A DNA stretch of 64,000 nucleotides from Legionella birminghamensis (GCF_900452515.1 NZ_UGNW01000001.1:1364001-1428000); one strand, 5' to 3'. Positions 37,301 to 46,474 are shown, counted from the stretch's first letter. The notes: generated by a model from the sequence alone, not told the origin. A program made the numbers and translations.

Positions 37301-40300
37301 TTTGCCAATGGGGGGCTGGTGTTTAGTATCAGCATTGATGCCACAGGCTTGATCAGCTTCACCCAACTGCGTGCCATTGTGCATCCTGATATCAGCAATC
37401 CTGCGGAGTCTATCAGCTTCCCGGCCAATATCATCGATGTAGTGGCCACTGCCATTGATGGGGATAATGACCCGGCAACGGCAGCGATCGATTTAGGCAG
37501 CGTGGTATCCATCCAGGATGCGGGGCCTGAATTAGCTGTCATTGATCCGGGGGCAAATGCTTTATTGGTCGACGAAGCCTCCCTGGGCGTTAACAGTTCC
37601 ATTCTTTTAAATACCGTATTCAACAGTGACGCAGGGCCGGATGGCGGCAGCACTGATTATCAATTCCAACTGGCCGGCACGAATTCGGGTTTAATCGACA
37701 GTTTAAGCGGCCTGCCTGTTTTATTGAGTATTAATGCCGGCGGCAATGTGGAAGGCCGTGCCGGCGGTTTACTGGTGTTCACCTTAAGTGTCGATGCCAG
37801 TTCCATTGTCCTGGATTTGGATCGAGGTGTGATCCACGCCTCTGGCAACGGTATGAATGCTTTGTTATTTCCCCAAGATATCATCAGTTTAGTAGCCACA
37901 GTAACGGACGGCGATCAGGATACGGTCACTGACAGCCTGGATGTGGGTGCATTGATTCAAGTGATTGATGGTATTCCCGCGCTGAGCGTTGATGGCAGCG
38001 TATTAGGTGGTTTAGCAGTGGATGAAAACACTTTAAACAACACGGCCAGCCTTTCGCTGGCGGCTGCATTTACGGCAGCGATTGGCGCAGATGGCAGCCA
38101 GCCGATTGCTTATAATTTGCAGATTGATAATACCAATAGCGGCCTGACTGATATCTTAAGCCAGGAAATGGTGGTACTCAGCCAAAATGGAAATGTGGTG
38201 GAAGGCCGCACACAGTTGGGTGATGAGCTGGTATTTACCATAAGTTTAGCAAGCGATGGCGAGCTCTCTTTTACACAGCTACGTCCTGTAGTCCATGCCG
38301 ATGGCAATGACACGAATCTGATTAATTTTGGCAGCGGCATCGTCAGTGTGCAGGGCAGTTTAAGCGACTTGGATGGCGACAATAGTACTGCCCAACTGGA
38401 TTTAGGGGCTGTTATCAGTATCCGCGATGACATTCCAGCCCTTACAGTTGATTCTTTACAAGCACCCATGCTGGTTGTAAATGAAAATCAGTTAGGCATA
38501 GCAAGTAATGCGTCTATTGCTGCCGCTTTTAGCTCTGAGTTAGGCGCTGATGGCGGTGATCTCAGTTATTCTCTGGAAATTCAGGGCGGCGATAACAGCG
38601 ATTCAGGATTGGTTGACAGCTTGACAGGCGCGGCAATCCTTTTAAGCAATAATAATGGTGTTATTGAAGGCAATGCCAATGGCCAATTGGTGTTTACTGT
38701 CAGTATTAATTCTGCCGGTTTAGTCAGTTTTACCCAACTCCGTTCAATGGTTCATCCCGACGGTGGAGGAGCCAATGCCCTGACTTTGGCGGTGAACAGC
38801 CTCTTTGTTATCGCGGCTGCCCTGGATGGTGATAATGATTTGGTCACTGCCCAGCTTTCTTTGGGAGAACATTTACAGGTCACAGACGCGATGCCCTCAT
38901 TAAGCGGTACTACATTTAGTGGAACAGTGCATGAGGATGCCTTGGCCATTGGCAATAGTGAGGGAGGGCAGACACTTAGCCTCAGCGGGTCTTTATCTGC
39001 GCTGGCCAGTGCTGGCAATGATGGGGCGCAATGGGGCTTTAGCGCGGATTTTAACAGTGTTTTAACTGCAAATAACCTGACAGCGAACGGTATCGCTTTA
39101 AGTTATACACTCAATGGCAGCATTTTAACTGCCAGCGCTGGCGGAATAGACATGTTTAGTTTTGAGTTAAACAGCGCAGGGGATTATCTATTTAATCTGT
39201 TGGCAGCAATCGACCATCCGCTTGCCAATGGCAACGATCTGGAGCAGGTACTGATAAACCTTGGCGCAGTGATAGAGCTGGTTGATAATGACAATGACGT
39301 GATCGATCTCGATAATCAGTTTGTGATTGCCATTCAGGATGATGTGCCTGTCCTCACTTCCAATACCGAAAATGCCAATATTTATGAAAGCAATCTGGTC
39401 TCTGGCTCTGCCATAGCTTCAGGAAGCCTGGATGCTGTTGTCGCTTTTGGCGGGGATGATCAGGGCTTTTTCTTATTCAAAGCTCAGGCAGATCTTGGTA
39501 ATCTACCCGTGGTGACCGTGAATGGCCAAGCCGTCAGCTATGATCTTGATGGTAATGTCTTGTCGGCATTGGTTAATGGTTCGATTGTTTTTACGCTGGA
39601 ACTTGAGGCTGACGGCGATTACCTTTTCACCCTGTTTACAGAAATCGATCATGCAGTGAATCAGGAATGGCTGGCACTTGATTTCAGTTCCGCTATTCGC
39701 GCCGTTGATCGGGATGGCGATCCTGTCGATTTGGGACTCACTCAGTTCGTTGTCAATGTGGCGGATAACGCCATCTTTAACCCGAATGCCGGCAATACCA
39801 TGTATCTGACTACTTCTTTAGGCGGTGTTGTGCCAATGGAAGGGTTTTATGGGCTTTCCGCACTTGACCCGATTGAAGGGGATTTACCCGCTTTGGTAGC
39901 CGCTTTAATTGGCCCTGGGGGAATTCTGGCTGGCGGAACAACTGAGGATGCCCTGGCTTTAATTCTCGAGCAGGAAGGGGTCTTTTTTAATGAAGATATT
40001 TTAAAATTATCTGCTGACGGTTATGAAATGGCATTTAACGGCAGCGAAAATTTCAATTTTGAAACCACCTTACTCAACCAGCTCTCGCTGCTGGGATTTA
40101 GTATTGATGGTTTGCATGTCATTGGTAATCAGATCCTCTTCTCCACTGCTACTGGCGGTAATTTGCCAGGCATTGGCAGTTTTGAAAATCAGGATATCAT
40201 TCTGGCGACCCAGGGAAGCGATGGTCGTTATACCTTTGAACTATTTTTTGACGGCAGCAGCCAGGGGCTTCAGGATGGTCTTTTGAACGATGGGATTTTC

Positions 40301-42958
40301 CAGAATCTGCTCGTTGATTTTAATATGGATGATTTTTCCTTCACCTCCAGCGACGGCAGTTTTAATAATGGTACCCTGTACTTCACATTGAGTAATCTGG
40401 TTGACGTCGATCTGGCTTATGCCCTGCAAACACTGGATATCTGGGGTGGGATTACTGCCAATGGTACAGAAGTCCTGTCCATTAACCGAACCAATGGCAC
40501 TTGGGATCTTGCGTCGCTGGATATTTTCTTTAGCGGTGAAGATATTGGCCTCACTGATGAATTACTGGGTAACGCCTTGCAGGCATTAAATAATGTCGAC
40601 TTAGCCGGTCTAGTCGCTGCACTACTGGATCCCGATACCCGTTTAATTGAAATTGATGGTCTGGAAGTCAAGGGCGATACGCTCTATTTTTCTCTCGCGC
40701 CTATCCTCAATGTCGATTTACTGTTCGGCTCCCTGGGTGAGTTGCTTTCCAATCCCTTTGATCCCTTGTCCGCTTTGACCTTCAGAGGCGAGGATATTTA
40801 TTCTGTCAGCAGAAACCCTGGAACCCAACAGTGGGATGTTAACACGCTCAAATTATATTTTGACGGCAGCCAGTATGGTTTAGCTTCCAACGACGGATTA
40901 TTAGGCGGCTTACTGGATAACCTGCCCGAAAATCTCAATGCCTTCTCCCTGACTGATGGTACTGAAGTGCATGACACTATTATGTTCTCTACAGAAGGAG
41001 GGGGTAATGAACGGCAGCTTAATGGTTATGATAACCAGACTTTAATCGAATATAATAATGGTGAGTTCCATGAATCCTTTGATTTGGCAGCTATTACTAA
41101 CGGCAGTTTAACAAATCGCAATATCAGTTCAGTGCACGTTCTTGATAATGGTACAGTATTATTTACTCTTTCAACCGCCTCTACCCTGCCGGGTAATGTA
41201 TTGGCAGGCACGAATGATGTGATTCAATGGAATGGCAGCAATTTTAACCTTTACTTTGATGGTTCAAGCCATGGATTAGCAGACAGCGAGATAATTAATT
41301 CCCTCTATGTTTTCCCTGTTGGCCATCCCAATGCCGGCCAGATGGCTTTTTCTTTGGCGAATGATAGTAATTTGCCCGGGGTTGGTAATTTTTCGAATGA
41401 AGATTTGATTATGTACAATCCGGTAACGGATACTTATTCCATGCTGCTTGATGGTTCCGCTGCTGGAATCAGTGATCTCAATCTGGATGTCACGGTAACA
41501 ACTGATTTATCTGCGAGTGTTGCCCCGCAGCTTGATCTATTGTTCAATCCTTTGCTCACAGAATTGGATGGTCTTGTTCAGGATGCGGTAGGGGCCATTG
41601 AAACTAATCTGACCACCCTGGATGGTTTATTGCAGCAATTACAAACCGTTTTAAACTCCAACCCCATTGCTATCCTGGTTAATCTCGTAGGTGATATTTT
41701 AAGCGGGCTGGATACGTTACTGGGCACTGATATAAATGGGCTGCTGGATGGTTTATCAACCGTTACCGGCATTAATAATCTGATTGGCCAGTTAACTGAT
41801 TTAGTGGACGAGTTAACGCCTACGCCCTTGAGCCTTCTGCTCAATCAAACCCTGGTTAACTCTATAACATCACTTTCAAATACAATTATCGGTCAGTTAG
41901 ATGCCCTGGATGCGAACTATTTATCCACCCTGGATAATGCAGTGGATAGTGTGAATCAAGGCATACTGGCATTGACTGCCAGCCTTGAAGATGCTGTCTC
42001 AGCAGGTGCCCAGGTGCAGATTAAATTATTGGATGTTTCTGTTAATGGTTTGCATATTAAAGAAAACGGCGATTATCTCTTGAGTTTTTCCCAGGACTTG
42101 CGTGCGGATATCATCCTGAATCTGGATACCAGCTTTTTATCTGGTCTGGCCAGTTTAAACCTGGCAGTGAATACCGACACATTGATAACGGATCTTAACG
42201 ATGTCCTTGACCCAATCTTGGCCCCAATCCTGGCCGGTTTGAACCTCACGGATGTGTTAAGCCCGCAACTGGATCTTCTCGGCATGAATATCTATCAATT
42301 ACATCAGGATCAAAACAGCGGCACCTGGCAGTTCAGCCTTTATTTTGACGGCGTTGATCATGGCCTGGATAACGGCGGCTTAGGCAATACGGTGCTGGAT
42401 TATGTAAATTCAATTAATTCCAGTCTGACAGTGCTCGACTTACAGGATCTGGGAGTATTGCATTTGAGTTCCAATGAGAATATCGATGCTATTTATGTGA
42501 ATGAGCAGCATGGCGGCGCTACCATTAATGGCAGCAGTGTGGGCGATTTACTGATAGGCGATGACAATAATAATACCTTCCATGGTGGTATGGGGAATGA
42601 TTTGATGATTGGCGGCAAAGGGGCGGATACCTACCAGTTTGATGCCGCTACTGTGACTCCACAAGCACCGCAGCAGGATGTCATTGCTGATTTTAAACCG
42701 GAAGAGGGTGACAAGCTTACTTTCAATAATATTTTCAACGGCTATAACTCCAATCCTTCGACACTGGGTAATTATATCAATATTTCTGTCATTAACAGTG
42801 ATAACATAGGCGGGGTGAACGATACCGTGTTGAGTTTATCGGCTGATCCAGGCGGGGCAGTGGTTCAAACGATCACCCTGTTGAACTATGTACCCTCCGG
42901 TGCCGATTCTGTAGAAATGCTGCAGAACTTGTTAAATCAGGGTAGTATCGTCACTTAA
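34361..42958 (+). CDS. Giant type I secreted RTX repeat protein (adhesin-like)
   Basis: The start at 34361 (ATG with GGAAGGA) gives about 2865 residues; a TTG start at 34340 is less likely. There is no Sec signal. Most of the first 1800 residues are T1SS-143/DUF5801-like beta-sandwich repeats of about 130-150 residues, each ending in a 'D-x-x-P' turn such as IIDDIPVL or IQDDVPVL. One 454-residue block is nearly duplicated at the DNA level. Residues about 1800-2650 repeat the phrase 'YFDGS..GL' six times and include Leu-rich helices. Near the C-terminus are RTX nonapeptides ('GDLLIGDD', 'FHGGMGNDLMIGGKGAD') and a type I secretion tail. A surface or released adhesin is the likely role; the transporter genes are not in the window. 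Confidence 0.9.
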   Translation: MVKATSSRIFSQLALNDHPGISIHLGVIQIQVAKVLPLFFSNAEFPVNSSFFDEPNPKYPPANVAERDSPQSAVNFFDYLFTLFSSPGASDLLFPELDNQDGFTFVIYNPYYSYGRVGAGYDTLSIEYADFKRINPNWYYLTDRLELLEDIAEARAESKEDANPSVSFSLSESGLLGGNNPNAETSFSGSLAVFNMQNNVLSLAGGSGTMPLTANDLPITYRVEDSRLIAQAGGETIFILEILPNNEFHFQLNNSIDHPLPGPDHIVIDLSQFIQIGDNSLPPGTFIITINDDLPLTDPSNNQQPMLHEDGLPGANIDTANPIAEISGTLSGLISFGADGDGGFHFLPEPVLTTILNTLELSSGGQALDYQVVNGILNATKPDGSTVFNFELNLDGSYQFSLQQQLDHLGSHSVATPIPLGFLIQAMDGDGDSMTLNNQFTIVIADDTPFVLLSNNMPAPLLAGDSILNVALSIDLADSFIPLGGADGLSSVNYHLQVNTAISGLNDSLSGLPVVLSLNSSGDVVGYAGINLVLIISIDSDAELTFTQFRPLIHPDQTSINELIQFPSGLVSVVAAAVDGDGDQNSAFLDISSLISIQDAGPELVVIDPGSNALLVDEASLAVNSSILLSTLFSSDAGPDGGSTDYQFQLAGTNSGLIDSLSGLPVLLSINAGGNVEGRAGGLLVFTLSVDASSIVLDLDRAVIHASGNGTNTLLFPEDIISLVATVTDGDQDTVTDSVDVGALIQIIDGIPALSVDGSVLGSLTVNENTLNNTASLSLAAAFTAAIGADGSQPIAYNLQIDNTNSGLTDTLSQEMVVLSQNGNVVEGRTQLGDELVFTISLASDGELSFTQLRPVVHVDGNGTNLINFGSGIVSVQGSLSDLDGDNSTAQLDLGTVISIIDDIPVLTVDAGQIGSLSVLESQLGVTDSVSLAAAFARDLGADGGSVTYGLEIRESNSGLIDSLSGAAVLLSNNNGVIEGFANGGLVFSISIDATGLISFTQLRAIVHPDISNPAESISFPANIIDVVATAIDGDNDPATAAIDLGSVVSIQDAGPELAVIDPGANALLVDEASLGVNSSILLNTVFNSDAGPDGGSTDYQFQLAGTNSGLIDSLSGLPVLLSINAGGNVEGRAGGLLVFTLSVDASSIVLDLDRGVIHASGNGMNALLFPQDIISLVATVTDGDQDTVTDSLDVGALIQVIDGIPALSVDGSVLGGLAVDENTLNNTASLSLAAAFTAAIGADGSQPIAYNLQIDNTNSGLTDILSQEMVVLSQNGNVVEGRTQLGDELVFTISLASDGELSFTQLRPVVHADGNDTNLINFGSGIVSVQGSLSDLDGDNSTAQLDLGAVISIRDDIPALTVDSLQAPMLVVNENQLGIASNASIAAAFSSELGADGGDLSYSLEIQGGDNSDSGLVDSLTGAAILLSNNNGVIEGNANGQLVFTVSINSAGLVSFTQLRSMVHPDGGGANALTLAVNSLFVIAAALDGDNDLVTAQLSLGEHLQVTDAMPSLSGTTFSGTVHEDALAIGNSEGGQTLSLSGSLSALASAGNDGAQWGFSADFNSVLTANNLTANGIALSYTLNGSILTASAGGIDMFSFELNSAGDYLFNLLAAIDHPLANGNDLEQVLINLGAVIELVDNDNDVIDLDNQFVIAIQDDVPVLTSNTENANIYESNLVSGSAIASGSLDAVVAFGGDDQGFFLFKAQADLGNLPVVTVNGQAVSYDLDGNVLSALVNGSIVFTLELEADGDYLFTLFTEIDHAVNQEWLALDFSSAIRAVDRDGDPVDLGLTQFVVNVADNAIFNPNAGNTMYLTTSLGGVVPMEGFYGLSALDPIEGDLPALVAALIGPGGILAGGTTEDALALILEQEGVFFNEDILKLSADGYEMAFNGSENFNFETTLLNQLSLLGFSIDGLHVIGNQILFSTATGGNLPGIGSFENQDIILATQGSDGRYTFELFFDGSSQGLQDGLLNDGIFQNLLVDFNMDDFSFTSSDGSFNNGTLYFTLSNLVDVDLAYALQTLDIWGGITANGTEVLSINRTNGTWDLASLDIFFSGEDIGLTDELLGNALQALNNVDLAGLVAALLDPDTRLIEIDGLEVKGDTLYFSLAPILNVDLLFGSLGELLSNPFDPLSALTFRGEDIYSVSRNPGTQQWDVNTLKLYFDGSQYGLASNDGLLGGLLDNLPENLNAFSLTDGTEVHDTIMFSTEGGGNERQLNGYDNQTLIEYNNGEFHESFDLAAITNGSLTNRNISSVHVLDNGTVLFTLSTASTLPGNVLAGTNDVIQWNGSNFNLYFDGSSHGLADSEIINSLYVFPVGHPNAGQMAFSLANDSNLPGVGNFSNEDLIMYNPVTDTYSMLLDGSAAGISDLNLDVTVTTDLSASVAPQLDLLFNPLLTELDGLVQDAVGAIETNLTTLDGLLQQLQTVLNSNPIAILVNLVGDILSGLDTLLGTDINGLLDGLSTVTGINNLIGQLTDLVDELTPTPLSLLLNQTLVNSITSLSNTIIGQLDALDANYLSTLDNAVDSVNQGILALTASLEDAVSAGAQVQIKLLDVSVNGLHIKENGDYLLSFSQDLRADIILNLDTSFLSGLASLNLAVNTDTLITDLNDVLDPILAPILAGLNLTDVLSPQLDLLGMNIYQLHQDQNSGTWQFSLYFDGVDHGLDNGGLGNTVLDYVNSINSSLTVLDLQDLGVLHLSSNENIDAIYVNEQHGGATINGSSVGDLLIGDDNNNTFHGGMGNDLMIGGKGADTYQFDAATVTPQAPQQDVIADFKPEEGDKLTFNNIFNGYNSNPSTLGNYINISVINSDNIGGVNDTVLSLSADPGGAVVQTITLLNYVPSGADSVEMLQNLLNQGSIVT
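36168..38432 (+). repeat. Tandem duplication inside the RTX gene, period 1362 bp
   Basis: The block at about 36168-37070 recurs at about 37530-38432. Landmarks are exactly 1362 bp apart (AGGGCCGGAT at 36271 and 37633; the AACACTTTAAACAAC segment at 36665 and 38027). Long stretches are identical, so the copies are recent or kept alike by gene conversion. The unit equals 454 residues, three ~150-residue domains; the third domain of each unit has diverged. Confidence 0.92.
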
Positions 42959-42977
42959 AAACACGCCTGATATCCAA

Positions 42978-43622
42978 TTATTTGATCTCAATGGGTTGCT
43001 TAGGGTTGGATGTCATCTTAAGCATAATGTCTTTTCCGATCGCTTCCAGCAGATAAATGAATAAGTTAGGCTGCCGCTCCTGTAATCGTCTTATGGCTTC
43101 ATAGTCCCAATAGATGAAGTCAGCCTGCTCTTTTACTGTTACATCGGCAGTTGCAAGCTGGTTGTTAAAAAAGCTCATCTCCCCTAAAAAATGATAGGGG
43201 CCCAGTTCGATGATTTGATTCTGGAATTGCACCAGCACACTTCCCCCCGTGATCAGCAGAAGTTGTGACACGGGCTTATCTTTGATCATCAGATGGGCTG
43301 ATCCAGCTTGTCCTTTCCCACTGAGTTTAATAATTTTCATGAAATCGGAAGTTGAAACATGCTTAAAAAACTTTTCTTTGATGGCCTGTAGTGTGGGGTT
43401 AAGTTCAATGGGGAACTTCTCTTTAACAATCAGAAAAATCTGGATGAAATTAACTATTAAATAGATGGCCGACCACCAGAATATGTCAGGCAGGTTATGT
43501 CTGAGACTATAATGCATATAAAGTAAGCTTGCGCAACAGGCTACGATTCTCAGATAAAGCATGTTGCGGAATAAATAGGAAAACAGTACCAGCAGTTCGG
43601 CAATATGATAACTCAGATCCAT
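42978..43622 (-). CDS. Popeye-like membrane protein with cyclic-nucleotide-binding domain
   Basis: The start at 43622 (GGAG upstream) gives 214 residues; an upstream start at 43739 would add 39 residues. Three hydrophobic helices fill residues 1-70, with 'FLFRNMLYLRIV' style residues (seen as YLFRNMLYLRIVACCASLL) and 'FIQIFLIVKEKFP', the layout and wording of Popeye-domain proteins. A cytoplasmic cNMP-type beta roll follows ('GGSVLVQF', 'LGPYHFLGEMSFF', 'ATADVTV'). The usual phosphate-binding Arg of CRP-type pockets is absent in the NNQLATADV segment, as in several divergent members. Probable role: membrane sensor of cAMP or a related nucleotide. It converges on the RTX gene 19 bp away. Confidence 0.8.
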   Translation of the reverse strand: MDLSYHIAELLVLFSYLFRNMLYLRIVACCASLLYMHYSLRHNLPDIFWWSAIYLIVNFIQIFLIVKEKFPIELNPTLQAIKEKFFKHVSTSDFMKIIKLSGKGQAGSAHLMIKDKPVSQLLLITGGSVLVQFQNQIIELGPYHFLGEMSFFNNQLATADVTVKEQADFIYWDYEAIRRLQERQPNLFIYLLEAIGKDIMLKMTSNPKQPIEIK

Positions 43623-43788
43623 TGTTATTCTCCGATGTCCAGGATCTGATAATATCACACAAGTGGCGATGTGCAGTGGCATCAGCACGGCAATTACCTG
43701 TCCTTGTAAAAAAGCACGCCTGCTTTTAGTAGTTAACAATTGATCAAATATTGCTGAGTGTTACTATTTGCGCCCTCCCTATGCATCG

Positions 43789-44000
43789 CTAGCTACACAA
43801 TTGTTTTCCCGCCTCGAATTCCCCGCGGCATCGACCGCGGGGCCCACACGAAGCCCATTTAATGTTAAGAACACTTGTTGATGACGACCTGTTACACCCT
43901 GTTTTGGGCAACATTGAACTTGTCTGAGAACCATGCTGCTTCAACAGGCATGGGCCCCGCGGTCAACGCCGCGGGGATTCGATTGCATTTGTGTAGATAG
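43789..44000. repeat. Hairpin-bounded element, core family B, copy 2 (most complete)
   Basis: This is the clearest copy. Outer 12-bp inverted repeats CTAGCTACACAA (43789-43800) and TTGTGTAGATAG (43989-44000) enclose a left hairpin (43821-43842), a 112-bp core and a right hairpin (43955-43976). The reverse complement of the core in the 55.7-kb copy matches this core almost base for base. It fills most of the gap from 43740 to 44085 between the Popeye-like gene and the next gene; nothing else is seen in that gap. Confidence 0.88.
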
Positions 44001-44085
44001 GCAGTAGGAAATATCAACAGACCTAATATTAATTTAATGATTTCCTGTTACTATGTTATACCAAATGACATAAATTGAGCCAAAA

Positions 44086-45006
44086 ATGCAGCTTATTACC
44101 ACAGGAAGCACAGACGAAAACGACTACAAGCAGTACCTTGATGACACCGGATTTCCCGATCTGGATCAGGATCTGGAAGATGATGTGATTAAGGTTCTCT
44201 CTTTTTTATGCAATGAAGAGAAAATGCTGGAGGGGTTGAAGCAGTTTGCCAAACAGTATTATGACTTCAAGCAGCTGGAAAACAAGGAGGGGCGTACTGA
44301 TAAACATAGCTTGAGGAAATTTTTTGACGAATGGGGCAGGGACAACCATTTTAATCAGGGATCCACTGAACCAGTGCCTGCAGAGTTTCGAAGCAGCCCC
44401 GGGTTTAATTTTCCAAAATTGACCGCGGTCTTAATTGATGAGGTGAGTGCTGAGTTATTCCTTGATGTACTGTTAAAAAACGCTTACTTGTCCAGTGATC
44501 CCGGCGCCGGTGTGACTCATGGCAAGTGGTCTCATTCCATTCAATTATTTATTCTGGAAGAGGCGAGGAAATCGGGGATTTTAAAGTTAAATACTCCAAC
44601 AGTGGCCGAGTTTATCACCCGAATTTCTCAAGTGAAGCCCCAAGGCACTTCTTTTACACTATGGTATGTGATTTTTGACAGTACTTTTGAAGAAACATTC
44701 ACTTGTCCTGACGCAGTCGCAAGAACTTTATACGCGAATTTTGACCGCTCAAAAGAAAGTCTATTTCTAAGTAATAAATTAAAAGCTTATAAAGAGAAGG
44801 TTGAGAAGGCAAACTCTGACTATGGAAGTGAGTCTGCTGGAAGTCGATATAGTCCTTATGTGGAAAAAAGCTATGCATCAAGAATGCCAGAGTATGGTTA
44901 TATTGAGGCGGACAGGACCCGAGGGTTACTATGGTTTTCGCATAAAAAAGCAGTTAATGTGCAGCCTGAAGAAGTTTCCTTGAACACGAATCAAAAAGGG
45001 ATGTGA
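44086..45006 (+). CDS. Hypothetical protein, 306 residues
   Basis: The product is soluble, with many charged residues, no signal peptide and no membrane helix. Notable segments are an acidic N-terminus ('DLDQDLEDDVIKVLSFL'), a conserved-looking 'GAGVTHGKWSHSIQLFIL' core and a Ser/Tyr-rich region ('SAGSRYSPYVEKSYASR') near the C-terminus. I do not recognise a family. It is preceded by a hairpin-bounded element and stands alone, pointing towards a convergent GTPase-like gene. An effector role is possible but not shown by the sequence. Confidence 0.75.
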   Translation: MQLITTGSTDENDYKQYLDDTGFPDLDQDLEDDVIKVLSFLCNEEKMLEGLKQFAKQYYDFKQLENKEGRTDKHSLRKFFDEWGRDNHFNQGSTEPVPAEFRSSPGFNFPKLTAVLIDEVSAELFLDVLLKNAYLSSDPGAGVTHGKWSHSIQLFILEEARKSGILKLNTPTVAEFITRISQVKPQGTSFTLWYVIFDSTFEETFTCPDAVARTLYANFDRSKESLFLSNKLKAYKEKVEKANSDYGSESAGSRYSPYVEKSYASRMPEYGYIEADRTRGLLWFSHKKAVNVQPEEVSLNTNQKGM

Positions 45007-45018
45007 GTTTGATTTATC

Positions 45019-45128
45019 TTTACGCGTAAAGGAATAAATTTATCGCATAAAGCGCGTACGTCGGCACGAGGGTAAATTTTGTGAGAGTCTCTCAGGCATA
45101 AAGCGCGGGACGTAGGTGCTGATACGAT
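45019..45128. repeat. Palindrome and short direct repeat in an intergenic gap
   Basis: CTTTACGCGTAAAG (45019-45032) is a perfect 14-bp palindrome just after the preceding gene. GCATAAAGCGCG occurs at 45045 and again at 45096, each followed by a similar ACGT-rich tail, spaced 51 bp. The meaning is unknown; no gene is visible between 45007 and 45185. Confidence 0.5.
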
Positions 45129-45185
45129 GGTGAAACTTTATAAAGATCGCTCGCGAACAAGTCGTGTTAAGTATTTACAACCTCA

Positions 45186-46316
45186 TTAAACCAGGCTAAA
45201 CAAATCTTCTTTGTCATTGGCTTCTGTATCCTCCTCTTCCTCAGGGGTTGCCGCCTTAATTACTTTATCAAGGGCGGCTTCTTCTTTTGGAGTAAACAGG
45301 CTGAATTTTCCGAGAAATTGATCGAATGGTAACTTCGTTGCCAGATAGATACCAGCCAATGCCCCTAGTAGAGCACCGAAAGCAGCAACAAACAGGGCGC
45401 CTGGACCTGTTAACTGGGCCCCCATTGCCAGCCCAATGGCAAAACCCGCTAATGCCACTGAAAGAATAAAGCAGGTGATTAATAAAATTTTAACTAAAAC
45501 ACGAGAATACCATTTTCGCCAGCGGAAGCTGGAATCCGGATTTTCATAAAGAATTTTGGTACAGGTTTGCCGATAATATTTGATGGCAGCCAGTTTCGCA
45601 GCATTATCGCCTTTTACAAAACGCTGCAGCATATTAACCGTTTCATTTTCTATACGAAGCCGCTCTGAAATCGGTAAGTGTTTTAAAGCAGTATGCAATT
45701 CCTTAAGTGCCTTTTGCAACTCCGGGTAATCTTCACCAAGTAATGAAATAGCATAATTAACAGGTTGTTCTTCAAGATGCTGGTAAACTTTGCGCTTTAA
45801 TTTCTTTATTCCTGCCGATCCTTTTGAAGGTAGATGAATGATTGGCTCAGGCTTTGCTGAGGTCACCAGGGTGTAATTAAAGCCTGATTGGCTCAACTGC
45901 GTTTTCAGTGCTTCAACATTATCGTGTAATTGATCACTTAATTGATCATATTTGGTAAGGAGCAGAAAAGTAGTCAGATTGGGTTTTGCGGCGGATAGAT
46001 TGAATGCTTCAAGATTGAGGGCTTGAAAAGGGCCGCTGGAGCCGGGTGAAAATACCTCGGTCAAATCGACACAATAAATAAGAATATCAATATCCTTAAT
46101 ATACCGATCCCAGTCTGAAGGCTTGGCTTGTTTAAAAGAATCAACGCTTAATTCATTAATATTGAGCTTGAAGCTTGAAGATTGAACTTGTTTGGTATAA
46201 AAAAAATCAGAGGGCAGCTCTTCAGAAGAAAATGGGACATCGCGCAAATAATTAATAATTGCTGTCTTGCCTGATTTTCTATTTCCAATAACTGCGATAT
46301 TGGTTTTAAAAAACAT
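45186..46316 (-). CDS. GTPase-like protein with C-terminal membrane hairpin
   Basis: The ATG at 46316 gives 376 residues; a TTG six codons upstream is also in frame. A small-GTPase core is visible: G1 P-loop 'AVIGNRKSGKTAI', a beta strand 'DILIYCVDLTE' where G3 would end, G4 as TKYD instead of NKxD, and G5 'TSAKPE'. A helical middle follows, then two Gly/Ala-rich transmembrane helices ('LLITCFILSVALAGFAIGLA' and 'FVAAFGALLGALAGIYLA') and an acidic tail 'EEEEDTEANDKED'. The Glu-rich end resembles E-block translocation signals of Dot/Icm substrates; that is inference. The membrane hairpin suggests action on bacterial or host membranes. Confidence 0.75.
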   Translation of the reverse strand: MFFKTNIAVIGNRKSGKTAIINYLRDVPFSSEELPSDFFYTKQVQSSSFKLNINELSVDSFKQAKPSDWDRYIKDIDILIYCVDLTEVFSPGSSGPFQALNLEAFNLSAAKPNLTTFLLLTKYDQLSDQLHDNVEALKTQLSQSGFNYTLVTSAKPEPIIHLPSKGSAGIKKLKRKVYQHLEEQPVNYAISLLGEDYPELQKALKELHTALKHLPISERLRIENETVNMLQRFVKGDNAAKLAAIKYYRQTCTKILYENPDSSFRWRKWYSRVLVKILLITCFILSVALAGFAIGLAMGAQLTGPGALFVAAFGALLGALAGIYLATKLPFDQFLGKFSLFTPKEEAALDKVIKAATPEEEEDTEANDKEDLFSLV

Positions 46317-46474
46317 ATGCCCTGATATCCTCAAATAGCTGCAGTAATATTTGTAATATTGTACACAAATTCAACTAAAGAGTCATTAATTAATTACTCA
46401 TAATGATTAGACGGGTATTGATTTACTCGCAGCTAAATGAGTAAATTATCGATTTGAATCAACAGGATGTTTTT

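Noticed and set aside
36298-38469. Many long minus-strand frames inside the RTX gene
   Set aside because: They are antisense shadows that recur with the 1362-bp repeat period and show no protein-family features.
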